Source: Lachnospiraceae bacterium
Lineage (GTDB): Bacteria > Bacillota > Clostridia > Lachnospirales > Lachnospiraceae
Direction of reading: 5' to 3'
Length of the DNA stretch: 64,000 nucleotides
Assembly: GCA_022776445.1 (NCBI GenBank)
Contig: JALFHZ010000122.1
Coordinates: forward strand, 18,334-82,333
Part shown: one piece after another, positions 39,648 through 49,754 of the stretch
Layout: the number at the start of each line of letters is the position of its first letter
Position numbering within the stretch: the stretch's first letter is position 1
The notes under the pieces: generated by a model
Seen by the model: only the letters and a program-made list of their open reading frames with translations
The model's database searches: none
What the model was told of the DNA's origin: nothing
Position numbers and translations under genes: made by a program

Positions 39648-40556
39648 TTATGAATCATAATGTACGTTCTTGTTGGAAATCTTAAAGGTAGATACCGTCA
39701 CAATCAAAAGCAGAACAAAGAACGCAATTGCAATGACGGACGCTCTGTCCATTCGGAAATCCTCCATCGCGTACAGATAAATCTTATAAACAAATACCTC
39801 CGTTGAACGGTACGGTCCACCCTGCGTCAGGATATCCACGGACTGGAATACCTTCATGGATGAAATAAAGGTCGTAACGAACAAAAACAGGGTTGTCGGA
39901 GAAAGCAGCGGAATGGTAATCTTCCAGAACTGCTGAAAACCGGTCGCACCGTCCAGAGATGCTGCTTCATAATAATCTTTGGAAATGCCGATCATCGCAG
40001 ACAGATAGATCATCATGCCGTAACCAAGCGTTCTCCAGGTGGTCAGCATCAGCACGGAGATCAATGCCGTCTCACGCTGTCCCAGCCAGTCCACCGCCGG
40101 AATACCGATCAGACCCAGCAGGTAATTCAGGACGCCGCTGTCCGTGTTCAGAATCCACAGATAAACAACTGCCGCTGATGACATTGCCACATACTTCGGC
40201 ACAAATACAATCGCTCTCATGATTGAGAAAGTTTTAGTCAGACGATTGAAAACCAGAGCCAGAATCAGACCTCCGCCCATGGTCACTGCCAGTTCACCGA
40301 GTGAATACAAAAACGTAACTCTCAGGGAATTCAGCAGATGTTTGGTACCGGAACCATTGAACAGCCAGATCCAGTTTTTCAGGCCCACATAATTCCAGGT
40401 ATCATTCAGCAGGTTCCAGTCCGTAAAGGTAATCTGAACCAGTTTACAGATCGGATAATAAGTAAAAATAACCAGCAGAACAATAGCCGGAAGCACGCAG
40501 GCGAAATCTTTCAGAGCTGAAATGGTCTTCGGTTTAAAAGATGTTTTTTTCTCCAC
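39648..40556 (-). CDS. Carbohydrate ABC transporter permease (MalF-like)
   Basis: GTG start with RBS AAAGGAGG; EAASLDGATGFQQFWKITIPLLSPT (EAA loop). Confidence 0.92.
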   Translation of the reverse strand: MEKKTSFKPKTISALKDFACVLPAIVLLVIFTYYPICKLVQITFTDWNLLNDTWNYVGLKNWIWLFNGSGTKHLLNSLRVTFLYSLGELAVTMGGGLILALVFNRLTKTFSIMRAIVFVPKYVAMSSAAVVYLWILNTDSGVLNYLLGLIGIPAVDWLGQRETALISVLMLTTWRTLGYGMMIYLSAMIGISKDYYEAASLDGATGFQQFWKITIPLLSPTTLFLFVTTFISSMKVFQSVDILTQGGPYRSTEVFVYKIYLYAMEDFRMDRASVIAIAFFVLLLIVTVSTFKISNKNVHYDS

Positions 40557-40644
40557 CTTGAATCCTCCTTCTGAAAGACAGCCCCCGGTTTCCGTATACC
40601 GGAGGCTGTCCATTCTTTCAAGCTGCAATCAAAATCATTGCGGG

Positions 40645-42024
40645 CTATGCATCACCGAGTACTTCGTCGATCTCGTCCACCATATCTTCAATCATCGTCG
40701 GAATATCAACATCCTCGATCATAATCTCAGCCATGTAGTTTTTCCAGATGGTAGCCAGCTGACTCCAGCCCGGATGCTGAATACGCGGGTTGATCAGATC
40801 CAGATTGTCGAAGATGCACTGGAATGCCGGTTTCTCCTCCAGGAACTTCTTGCCTTCGTCGGTCGTCAGAACGGAGTTACGGGTTGGCATGTAACCAGTC
40901 TCGGTTGCCCATTTCATGTTGACTTCTTTACCGCACAGATACATCATAAACTGCCATGCAGCATTCTTGGTAGCCTGATCATTCTTAGCCGGGATCAGAA
41001 TCGCGCTTCCGCCGATCTCCTGATTCTTGGTGTCGCCGCCCGGCAGCCATGCCATGCCGACTTCGAAATCACACTTGTCCACATACGTGTTGTACAGGGA
41101 GCTGGTATGGCTTACAGAAAATGCCTTGCCATCGATGAAGTTCTGTCTCATGATGGAGGATGCATCTGTACCGTTTGCCCAGTAGATGTAACCCTTATCA
41201 CACCACTCTTTGAACTTGTTTACCAGAGCCACTGCCTCATCGCTGCCCAGATCCGTGGTAACCTGGTCATCATTGATGATCTTCACGCCGTTATTCAGAT
41301 AGAAGGTCTCAAAATACCACTGATCCCATCCAGGAATCACACATCCGTAACGCTCTGTCTCACCGTTGTTTACGATGGATACCTTCTCCAGATATTCGTC
41401 CATATCAGAGAATTTCTCCGGAATCGTAACACCAAGCTCATCTGCAACATCTTTGTTGTAGTAGATCACCTGCGTGGAAATCAGGAACGGCAGTGCAACC
41501 TGCTTGTCTTCGTAGGAAGTTGCTGCGATCATACCTGCACCGAAGTCAGACAGATCATAACCGGTTGCCTCTGCATACGGTTTTAAGTCTTCACACAGGC
41601 CGCCTGCACCATACTCCGCAATATACGGGGTATTGGAAACGGTGATAGCCGGAAGTCCGGTTCCTGCCGCATGAGCTGCTACCAGTGCTTCATTCACTGC
41701 TGCATAGTTGCCAACATAAACCGGCTCAACGGTAATCAGATCCTGAGAGCTGTTGAATCCGTCCACGATCTCCTGTACGGTCTGGGAATACTGATCCTCC
41801 AGAGCATGCCACCACTGAATGGTAATCGGCTCGGTAACTTCATATTTCGATGCGTCCACTGCTTCAGCCGCTGTAGTCTCAGCCGCTGCTGCTGCCGCGG
41901 TCGTCTCTTTCGCAGCTTCTGTCTGCTTCACTGCTGCTCCTCCCGTAGAACCGCCGCCGCTGCATCCGCTCAGCAGGCTGCATCCCATTGCTGCTGTTAA
42001 AGCAACTGCCAACACTTTTTTCAT
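40645..42024 (-). CDS. Extracellular carbohydrate-binding lipoprotein (ABC solute-binding protein)
   Basis: 459 aa; lipobox LLSGCSGGG; ITIQWWHALEDQYSQTVQEIVDGFN. Confidence 0.93.
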   Translation of the reverse strand: MKKVLAVALTAAMGCSLLSGCSGGGSTGGAAVKQTEAAKETTAAAAAAETTAAEAVDASKYEVTEPITIQWWHALEDQYSQTVQEIVDGFNSSQDLITVEPVYVGNYAAVNEALVAAHAAGTGLPAITVSNTPYIAEYGAGGLCEDLKPYAEATGYDLSDFGAGMIAATSYEDKQVALPFLISTQVIYYNKDVADELGVTIPEKFSDMDEYLEKVSIVNNGETERYGCVIPGWDQWYFETFYLNNGVKIINDDQVTTDLGSDEAVALVNKFKEWCDKGYIYWANGTDASSIMRQNFIDGKAFSVSHTSSLYNTYVDKCDFEVGMAWLPGGDTKNQEIGGSAILIPAKNDQATKNAAWQFMMYLCGKEVNMKWATETGYMPTRNSVLTTDEGKKFLEEKPAFQCIFDNLDLINPRIQHPGWSQLATIWKNYMAEIMIEDVDIPTMIEDMVDEIDEVLGDA

Positions 42025-42145
42025 AAAGTAATTCCTCCATTTCTTCTTATTACTTTCCCGGAGATGCGAATCAGTTCTTTCTCACATCCGACAGAATATT
42101 GTTGAACTTTGTTGAACTTTTTACTCAAAATCCGCGCGCATCGAT

Positions 42146-42159
42146 TTTAAGCGGTTTCG
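42146..42159. promoter_or_regulatory. LacI/CcpA-like operator in the sugar ABC operon leader
   Basis: TTTAAGCGGTTTCG matches TGAAAGCGCTTTCA at 10 of 14 positions; sits between the divergent SBP and LacI genes. Confidence 0.4.
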
Positions 42160-42201
42160 CATCACCTTTTTGTTTTTTGAGAACTGTTTCCCCATGCCAC
42201 T

Positions 42202-42231
42202 AGACTACCATATTTTTGTACATTTTGTCAA
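42202..42231 (-). promoter_or_regulatory. Candidate promoter for the sugar ABC operon
   Basis: TTGACA (42226-42231), N18, TAGTCT (42202-42207). Confidence 0.45.
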
Positions 42232-42382
42232 TGATAACCACGATATTTTTCTTGTGTTTTACATTTTTTACACATATTTTTCATTTAGTTTGTTATTTTA
42301 TTGTCAGAACTATTGATTTTTTAGTTGAATAATGCTAAACTTTATGCAAAAGAGAAACATGCATTTTACAGGAGGATTTTGT

Positions 42383-43444
42383 ATGAAGAAAGCAACGATC
42401 AAAGACATCGCAGCAATCGCAGGAGTATCACCCTCCTGTGTTTCCATGATTTTAAATGAACATAACCTCTCCCGCTTTTCTGAAGAAACCATTCGGAAAG
42501 TGCATGAAGCCCGCCGGGAAACCGGATATATTCCAAAGAAACAACAACGTCATAAAAATCCCAAAGAATCGATTCTCCTGATATGCCCGTCCATGATGAA
42601 CCCCTACTACGCCACTCTGATTCAGGGTATGGAACAGGAAGCCAGACAGCGCGGTTATCTCACCCTGATTTTCACTACATACTGGGACAAAAAAGCAGAA
42701 AAAGAAATTCTGGATATGATTACGGAATCCGCTGTCTCCGGCGTCATCTTTTCCATGATTCCACAGCAGCCGGAGCTGGCAGAGGCCATCAGCCAAAAGG
42801 TACCGATGGTTGCCGTCGGAGATCTGTCAAGCAGTCTGAAGATTGATACGGTAGACGTGAATAACTATCAGGCAGGACGGACACTGGCTTCCCACCTGAT
42901 CGGGCTCGGCCACCAGCAGGTTGCCTACATTTCCACCACGTTGAATGCGGAACATACCTCACGGACCAATCGCTTTGATGGTCTCAGGGACGCGTTCAGC
43001 CAGTTCTGTCCGCACGGTGCCGTCCTCACCTATACACAGGATGTGCCGTCAGAGGAAGAGCTTTCCGTGACCGGCATTGAATTCGAGGTAGGCTATAGGC
43101 TGGCAAAACAATGCCTGGCACAGTCACCGCAGGTCACTGCCATCGTTGCCATCAACGATATGGTAGCTTACGGCGTACGCCAGGCTCTCTATGATGCCGG
43201 GAAGCGCATCCCGGAAGATATCAGTCTGTGCGGATTCGACAATATCTATCCGTCCCGGTTCCACGGCATCGATCTGACCACCATCGAACATGCCATTGTG
43301 GAACGCGGGCGCGGCAGCATCCGTCTGCTTTCCGCAAAGATGCACAAACAATCGAATCTGATCGACAGCAATGCCATCACCCGAATGGAGTATCAGAGCA
43401 ATCTGATCATCGGAACTTCCACCGGTCCGGTCCGCAAGGACTGA
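42383..43444 (+). CDS. LacI-family transcriptional regulator
   Basis: MKKATIKDIAAIAGVSPSCVSMILNEHNLSRFSEETIRKVHEA HTH; RBS ggagg; divergent from sugar ABC operon. Confidence 0.95.
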   Translation: MKKATIKDIAAIAGVSPSCVSMILNEHNLSRFSEETIRKVHEARRETGYIPKKQQRHKNPKESILLICPSMMNPYYATLIQGMEQEARQRGYLTLIFTTYWDKKAEKEILDMITESAVSGVIFSMIPQQPELAEAISQKVPMVAVGDLSSSLKIDTVDVNNYQAGRTLASHLIGLGHQQVAYISTTLNAEHTSRTNRFDGLRDAFSQFCPHGAVLTYTQDVPSEEELSVTGIEFEVGYRLAKQCLAQSPQVTAIVAINDMVAYGVRQALYDAGKRIPEDISLCGFDNIYPSRFHGIDLTTIEHAIVERGRGSIRLLSAKMHKQSNLIDSNAITRMEYQSNLIIGTSTGPVRKD

Positions 43445-43453
43445 GCACTCTGC

Positions 43454-44089
43454 CTACGGTTCCGGTTTCTCCCCGTGATCCTCCCAATATCTGCTGAACA
43501 CATGGCGCAGCAGATAGGAGTTCACAAAAGCAGCCAGTCCCATGAAAACCGGGAACAGAAGCAGTGCTCTCCAGGACAGTGCCAGGAATGCCGCGTCAAT
43601 CACAAGCATCGTGATAGATACAGGGAGATTTCCCATCGCCATGACTAAGCTGTGCGTCAGAATGGTTTTCACCGGCAGATCAAATCGGGAAAGGATCGGG
43701 AAAACATAAAGCGCAGTCAGCACATACGCCAGTGCCAGGCACAAGAGCAGCGCCAGGCTGATGATCCGGACAAGCCCTGCCGGTGCGATCGTCATACATG
43801 CCCACAGGTCTGCAGCCACAAATATGCCTGCGGCCAGAATGATCAGCCACAGAATCGTCGCCTGGATGAAGTTTCTGCGGAAAGCCTTCCAGAAGCTTCT
43901 CCACACATACCCCTCTTCATCATCGGTCTGCTTCAGCGTAAACTGGTACAGGGACGTTGTGGCCGCACCTGCCGTAATGACCGGAATACATGCGATATAC
44001 CACAGGATTCCAATAAACAGGGCATCCGATATTTTATTTAAAAAACCCCAGAAACGATTTTCCGGATTAAACATGGTATTCATATCCAT
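43454..44089 (-). CDS. YesL/DUF624 family membrane protein
   Basis: 211 aa; FNPENRFWGFLNKISDALFIGILWYIACIPVITAGAATTSLYQFTLK. Confidence 0.85.
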   Translation of the reverse strand: MDMNTMFNPENRFWGFLNKISDALFIGILWYIACIPVITAGAATTSLYQFTLKQTDDEEGYVWRSFWKAFRRNFIQATILWLIILAAGIFVAADLWACMTIAPAGLVRIISLALLLCLALAYVLTALYVFPILSRFDLPVKTILTHSLVMAMGNLPVSITMLVIDAAFLALSWRALLLFPVFMGLAAFVNSYLLRHVFSRYWEDHGEKPEP

Positions 44090-44162
44090 ACGCGCAGAAC
44101 CATCCTTTTTGTCGTACTTTTATACAGTATACCATAATCATCCGCAGTAAGGAGATACTTTT

Positions 44163-44846
44163 ATGAATTTTTTCAAAAAGCTAAAGGAAAATATGGAAAA
44201 AGACCGAAAGACCTTAAAACAGCTCTCGTTCCGGCAGAAAATACAATTTATCCGGGATTATTACAAAGGGCAGGCTTTTGTTCTTTTCTGTATCTGCCTG
44301 CTGATTTTTTATGCAGGCGACGCATGGATCACTGCCCAAAAAGAGACCGTGCTGGAAGGCTTCTTCACCAATGATGAAGAAAACCTGTTTCCGGCAGGAC
44401 AGATTGCCAAAGACTTCAGCGCATATCTCGGACTGTCTCCGGATCAGCAGGTACTCTTCGACGACAGCCTCTTTGTCCGTCCGGGCTCCGGCGGTGATTA
44501 CGAGACCTCCAGTCAGAGTAAAATCGTGGCTTACATTTCTGCAAGAGAGCTGGATTTTCTGGTAACCACCGAGGAGCTGACGGCCTATTACTGTAAAAAT
44601 TTCCCGCTGTATGATCTGGAAGAACTGCTTCCGGAGGATTTAAAAGAACAGCTGAAGGATGACTTTTATTATGCACAGGACGGTTCCAAAACACACAAGG
44701 CCTGTGCGGTCAGTCTTGCAGACTCCCGTTTCGCAAAGGGTATCGCTTCCGGGGATGCGGCCCCGCACTACCTGATGGCCTTCTCCTACACGGAACATGC
44801 AGATACGCTGCTTCAGTTTCTGGAGTATGCATTTGATACAGACTGA
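44163..44846 (+). CDS. Hypothetical protein with one N-terminal TM segment
   Basis: 227 aa; TM near residues 35-52 (AFVLFCICLLIFYAGDAW); RBS aaggag. Confidence 0.6.
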   Translation: MNFFKKLKENMEKDRKTLKQLSFRQKIQFIRDYYKGQAFVLFCICLLIFYAGDAWITAQKETVLEGFFTNDEENLFPAGQIAKDFSAYLGLSPDQQVLFDDSLFVRPGSGGDYETSSQSKIVAYISARELDFLVTTEELTAYYCKNFPLYDLEELLPEDLKEQLKDDFYYAQDGSKTHKACAVSLADSRFAKGIASGDAAPHYLMAFSYTEHADTLLQFLEYAFDTD

Positions 44847-44851
44847 CCGGT

Positions 44852-46258
44852 TCAGCAGCAAAGATCCGCAATCACCTGCGCAAAGATCTTCGCACTGGTC
44901 AGCAGTTCATCCACCACTGCAAATTCATCTGCGCCATGCATCTTATTGTCGGTTCCCGGCATGGAAGCACCGAATGCGACGCCGTTTTTCAGATTGTGCA
45001 CATAGGTACCGCCGCCGATCGCCAGGCACTTTCCTTCCTGACCCGTGTAACGCTCGTATGCTTTCAGCAGAGTCTTTACAAACTCCGAATTACCATCCAC
45101 CATATGAGGCGGGGTCATGGAATCGTTGTGAAGGGTCAGTCCCTGCTCAGCCATCTTCGCCCGGATAACCTGAAGTACATTTTCTTCATTGCCGCATACC
45201 GGAACACGGCTGTCGAACTCTCCCTTCAGGCTGTCTGCCGTCACTGTCAGCATGGAAAATGCCAGCGTCAGCCGCCCGGATATCTCATCCTGCAGATCCA
45301 CGCCAAGGGAAGTTCCGTTTACATCGCCGTGCGGCATCAAAGCAGCCGTCTTCTTCAGAGCTTCCATCTGCGGACATGCTGCGAAAGGCAGCGCCAGCAG
45401 AAGCTCCAGAAGTGCCGTGATCGCATTGTTGCCCTCCTGAGGAGTAGAGGCATGCGCCCCCTTGCCGACAGCCGTCATCTCACAAAGACTGCCGTCGCAG
45501 ACAAACCGGAATTCCACACCAGTTTTCTCTGTCACAGTCTTTGCTGCCGCTTCCAGAACAGCCAGTTCCAGACCTTCCGTCTTTGCTCTGGCTTTCCCCG
45601 GTACTACATTGATCTTGGTGCCTGCCTGAATCTCTACCAGACGCGGCAGCGCCTCAGACGCCGCAAAGGATGCGGAGAATCTGCCCGGAAGGCGTCCTTT
45701 TTCGATGTTGACCACCGGATACTGTCCGTCCGGAGAAAACGTCATCGGAGCTTCTTTCTCTACTGCATAGTAATGCCTGATATCCGAGCTTCCGCACTCC
45801 TCATCCGTTCCCATAATCAGACGCACGTTTTTCTTCAGCGGAATCCCAAGTTCCTTTACTGCACGCATCGCATAAAGAGCCGCAACTGCAGGTCCCTTGT
45901 CATCTGCCGTGCCGCGTCCGTATAATTTCCCGTCTTTCACCACAGGTTCAAACGGCTCAGTCACAGTCCAGCCCTCTCCTGCCGGAACCACATCCAGATG
46001 TGCCAGAATATCCAGATGCTTCGGCAGCTCGGAATCAAAGTCCACAGCCCCTACATAACCGTCATAATCCTGTGTCTCAAACTCATATCCTTCCGCCATG
46101 TCCAATGCGGCATCCAGACATTCTGCCGGTCCCGGACCGAACGGCATATCATCTTCCGCCGGCATCCGCTCGCTGTTGATCCGGCAGAGTTCACAGATGT
46201 CTTCGATCATTTCCTGCCGGTGAGCTTCCATATAGGCTTCAATTTTTTCCTTATACAT
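44852..46258 (-). CDS. M20-family dipeptidase (PepV-like)
   Basis: 468 aa; LDILAHLDVVPAGEGW, GRGTADDKGPAVAALYA, MGTDEECGSSDI. Confidence 0.92.
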   Translation of the reverse strand: MYKEKIEAYMEAHRQEMIEDICELCRINSERMPAEDDMPFGPGPAECLDAALDMAEGYEFETQDYDGYVGAVDFDSELPKHLDILAHLDVVPAGEGWTVTEPFEPVVKDGKLYGRGTADDKGPAVAALYAMRAVKELGIPLKKNVRLIMGTDEECGSSDIRHYYAVEKEAPMTFSPDGQYPVVNIEKGRLPGRFSASFAASEALPRLVEIQAGTKINVVPGKARAKTEGLELAVLEAAAKTVTEKTGVEFRFVCDGSLCEMTAVGKGAHASTPQEGNNAITALLELLLALPFAACPQMEALKKTAALMPHGDVNGTSLGVDLQDEISGRLTLAFSMLTVTADSLKGEFDSRVPVCGNEENVLQVIRAKMAEQGLTLHNDSMTPPHMVDGNSEFVKTLLKAYERYTGQEGKCLAIGGGTYVHNLKNGVAFGASMPGTDNKMHGADEFAVVDELLTSAKIFAQVIADLCC

Positions 46259-46277
46259 AATTATCCCCTCTCATCTG

Positions 46278-46724
46278 CTATTTCATCAGTTCTGCCAGAG
46301 TCTGGTTTACCAGCTTGCCGTCCGCCTTTCCTTTTACCTTCGGCATCAGCACCTTCATGATCCTGCCCTTGTCAGCGTTGGTTGGTTTCTCAATGCCAAG
46401 CTCTGCCAGCACGCCTTTGATCACCTCGGTAATCTGTTCTACATTCATATCTTCCGGAGCAAACTCTTTGAATACAGCAAGTCTCGCAGCAGCCTCCTCA
46501 CGGATATCCGTACGCTCAGCCGGAGCCGTATCATAAGTTTCCTGAGTCTGCCGGATCTCTTTCTTTACAACCGCATTTTCTTCATCTTCCGTCAATGGCT
46601 CTCTCTTGTCGATTTCCGCATTCTTCAATGCAGAAAGCAGCGCGGAAAGAGAATCCTTTCTTGCTTTGTTCTTTGCCTTCATTGCTTCTACCATTGCCGC
46701 TCTTACTACGTCTACTTTACTCAT
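46278..46724 (-). CDS. GatB/YqeY domain-containing protein
   Basis: 148 aa; ARKDSLSALLSALKNAEIDKREPLTEDEENAVVKKEIRQ. Confidence 0.93.
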   Translation of the reverse strand: MSKVDVVRAAMVEAMKAKNKARKDSLSALLSALKNAEIDKREPLTEDEENAVVKKEIRQTQETYDTAPAERTDIREEAAARLAVFKEFAPEDMNVEQITEVIKGVLAELGIEKPTNADKGRIMKVLMPKVKGKADGKLVNQTLAELMK

Positions 46725-46745
46725 GATTATACACTCCTTTTCCTT

Positions 46746-48338
46746 TTAGTTGCGGCCGAACTCGCTCAGCTTCAGTCCCGGGTTGCGGTCTTCGACCATT
46801 CCGATGCTCCAGCTGTTGACAAACAGAAGCAGCGGGTTGTCTTTCAGATCCTTGATTCGCTTCATGTCGGAGGTTCCCTGGATTCTGGAAACGTCGATCT
46901 CATCTTTATTCTCGATCCAGCGAATATATTCGTACGGAAGCTTCTCCAGTTTCACCTCTACATTGTACTCATTTTCCAGGCGGTACGTCAAAACCTCAAA
47001 CTGCAGCTCACCTACCACGCCGACAATGATTTCTTCCATACCGGTATTAAACTCCTGGAAAATCTGAATGGCACCTTCCTGCGCAATCTGGCTGACGCCT
47101 TTTAAAAACTGCTTGCGCTTCATGGTATCGATCTGACGCACCCTCGCAAAATGCTCCGGCGCAAAGGTCGGGATGCCTTCAAATTCAAATTTTTCATTGG
47201 ACAGACACAGCGTATCGCCAATGGAGAAGATACCCGGATCGAATACTCCGATGATATCTCCCGCATATGCCTCTTCGACAATCTTTCTGTCCTGTGCCAT
47301 CATCTGCTGCGGCTGGGACAGGCGGAGCTTCTTGCCGCCCTGTACATGATTTACTTCCATGCCTGCCTCGAACTTGCCGGAGACAATCCGCATAAATGCA
47401 ATACGATCGCGGTGTGCCTTGTTCATATTGGCCTGAATCTTAAACACAAATGCGGAAAAATCATCCTGAAACGGATCTACCATTCTGGTGATGGCTTTTC
47501 TCGGGAGCGGAGAAGTGGTCATCTTCAGAAAATGCTTCAGGAATGTCTCCACACCAAAATTCGTCAGCGCGGAACCGAAAAATACCGGGGAAAGGTTGCC
47601 TCTGCTGACACGTTCCAGATCGAACTCGTCCGCCGCACCATCCAGCAGTTCAATTTCTTCCATCAGCTGCTCATGGTATGCATATCCGATCACATGCTCG
47701 ATATCCGGGTCTTCCACATCGTAGGTCTGGGACTCAATCTCCTTCTGTCCTCCCATCGCTGCAGTGAATGTGGTGATCGTCTTCTCATGGCGGTCATATA
47801 CTCCCTTGAAATTCTTTCCGCATCCGATCGGCCAGTTGATCGGGCAGGTGCGGATCCCCAGCACGTTTTCGATCTCATCCATCAGCTCAAATGGATCTCT
47901 TGCTTCGCGGTCCATCTTGTTGATAAAGGTAAAGATCGGAATCCCGCGCATCACACAGACCTTAAACAGCTTGATCGTCTGTGCCTCAACACCCTTGGAT
48001 CCATCAATCACCATGACCGCACTGTCTGCAGCCATCAGGGTCCGGTAGGTATCTTCCGAGAAGTCCTGATGTCCCGGAGTATCCAGAATATTAATACAGT
48101 AATTGTCATATTCAAACTGCAGTACGGAAGAGGTAACGGAAATACCTCTCTCTTTCTCAATCTCCATCCAGTCGGATACCGCGTGCTTGGCTGCCTTGCG
48201 GCCCTTAACGGTACCGGCCAGATTAATCGCACCTCCGTAAAGCAGGAATTTCTCGGTCAAAGTTGTCTTGCCGGCATCCGGGTGAGAGATGATGGCAAAC
48301 GTTCTCCTTTTTTTTATCTCTTCATTATAATTTGACAA
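46746..48338 (-). CDS. prfC: Peptide chain release factor 3
   Basis: 530 aa; FAIISHPDAGKTTLTEKFLLYGGAI, DTPGHQDFSEDTYRTL, FINKMDREARDP. Confidence 0.96.
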   Translation of the reverse strand: MSNYNEEIKKRRTFAIISHPDAGKTTLTEKFLLYGGAINLAGTVKGRKAAKHAVSDWMEIEKERGISVTSSVLQFEYDNYCINILDTPGHQDFSEDTYRTLMAADSAVMVIDGSKGVEAQTIKLFKVCVMRGIPIFTFINKMDREARDPFELMDEIENVLGIRTCPINWPIGCGKNFKGVYDRHEKTITTFTAAMGGQKEIESQTYDVEDPDIEHVIGYAYHEQLMEEIELLDGAADEFDLERVSRGNLSPVFFGSALTNFGVETFLKHFLKMTTSPLPRKAITRMVDPFQDDFSAFVFKIQANMNKAHRDRIAFMRIVSGKFEAGMEVNHVQGGKKLRLSQPQQMMAQDRKIVEEAYAGDIIGVFDPGIFSIGDTLCLSNEKFEFEGIPTFAPEHFARVRQIDTMKRKQFLKGVSQIAQEGAIQIFQEFNTGMEEIIVGVVGELQFEVLTYRLENEYNVEVKLEKLPYEYIRWIENKDEIDVSRIQGTSDMKRIKDLKDNPLLLFVNSWSIGMVEDRNPGLKLSEFGRN

Positions 48339-48375
48339 GGGTTTGTCCTCCGTTTATTTACTCACAAATCGATTC

Positions 48376-49596
48376 TCAATCCAAGATTGTACCAGAGAAA
48401 TCCCGGTTTGACAACCGGAATATCCGATTCAGAAGCTGGTGCGCAACTTCGTCCTTTGTCATCATCTCCAGCTCTTCCGTACCATCTTTTGTAATCACTG
48501 TCACGACATTCGTGTCTGTACCAAATCCGGCTCCCTTCACCTTCAGATTGTTCGCCACAATCATATCGATGTTCTTCTTTTCCAGCTTCGCCCTGGAATT
48601 CTCCAGCATATTCTGCGTCTCCATGGAAAAGCCGCAGAGTACCTGTCCCGGGCGTCGATGTACTCCCAGCCATGCCAGGATATCATCGGTGCGTTCCAGT
48701 TCAATCGCCATATCGCCGTCTTTTTTCTTGGTTTTTTCCGTTCCGACCACCTTCGGCCGGTAATCGGCAACTGCAGCTGCCTTGATGACTGCATCCTGCT
48801 CCCCGCTGACTGCCGTCACTGCCTCAAACATATCACGGGCACTGACTACCGGCACCAGCTTCACACCCAGCGGAGCTTCCAGATTCACCGGGCCGCTGAC
48901 CAGAGTCACTTCAGCACCGCGTCTTGCCGCAGCACATGCAATCGCATATCCCATCTTGCCCGTGGAATGGTTGGTGATATAGCGCACCGGATCAATCGCC
49001 TCGCGGGTCGGTCCGGCTGTCACCAGAATCTTTTTCCCTTCCAGATCCTTCGGATACGCAATCTCATTCATAATATATTCAAACAGCACGGCCGGTTCCG
49101 GCATTTTCCCCGCACCGGTATCTCCGCATGCCAGATATCCGCATGCCGGATCAATCACCTTCATGCCGTATCTTCGGCAGATCTCCAGATTATCCTGCGT
49201 GATCGGATTCTCATACATCTGCGTATTCATGGCAGGAACCACATATTTGGGTTTCCTGCAGGCCAGAAACGTCGTCGTCAGCATATCATCCGCAATCCCA
49301 TGGGCAATCTTTGCAATCACATTAGCCGTCGCCGGCGCAATCATGAAAATATCCGCCCGCTTCGCCAGAGCTACATGTTCCACCTGAAACTGAAAATTCC
49401 GGTCAAAGGTATCAATCAGGCATTTATTGCCTGTCAGAGATTCAAAGGTAGTCGGTGTTATAAAATTAGTCGCATGCTCCGTCATGATCACTTCCACATC
49501 CGCATGCTGCTTCTTCAGCATACTGGCAAGACTTGCGATCTTGTATGCGGCAATTCCGCCCGTCACTCCGAGCACCACAGTTTTTCCCCGTAACAT
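48376..49596 (-). CDS. coaBC: Bifunctional phosphopantothenoylcysteine decarboxylase/phosphopantothenate--cysteine ligase
   Basis: MLRGKTVVLGVTGGIAAYKIASL (RBS GAGGAGG); PAMNTQMYENP; ILVTAGPTREAIDPVRYITNHSTGKMG. Confidence 0.95.
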   Translation of the reverse strand: MLRGKTVVLGVTGGIAAYKIASLASMLKKQHADVEVIMTEHATNFITPTTFESLTGNKCLIDTFDRNFQFQVEHVALAKRADIFMIAPATANVIAKIAHGIADDMLTTTFLACRKPKYVVPAMNTQMYENPITQDNLEICRRYGMKVIDPACGYLACGDTGAGKMPEPAVLFEYIMNEIAYPKDLEGKKILVTAGPTREAIDPVRYITNHSTGKMGYAIACAAARRGAEVTLVSGPVNLEAPLGVKLVPVVSARDMFEAVTAVSGEQDAVIKAAAVADYRPKVVGTEKTKKKDGDMAIELERTDDILAWLGVHRRPGQVLCGFSMETQNMLENSRAKLEKKNIDMIVANNLKVKGAGFGTDTNVVTVITKDGTEELEMMTKDEVAHQLLNRIFRLSNRDFSGTILD

Positions 49597-49754
49597 CTGT
49601 GTCCTCCTCATTGTATTTTTCCATAAAATATGATAGGATTCATTCATAAAAGCCGACTGCCCTGCGCTGCTGCACGCCGGCAGCCGGCCCCGGTGTCAAT
49701 CCCCGGGACTTTCCCAGTATAACATAATTCATTTCCTATTGAAAGGAGTTCCCC

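Noticed and set aside
42103-42122. Tandem GTTGAACTTT repeat upstream of the sugar SBP gene
   Set aside because: Only two short copies in AT-rich DNA; too little to claim a regulatory repeat.
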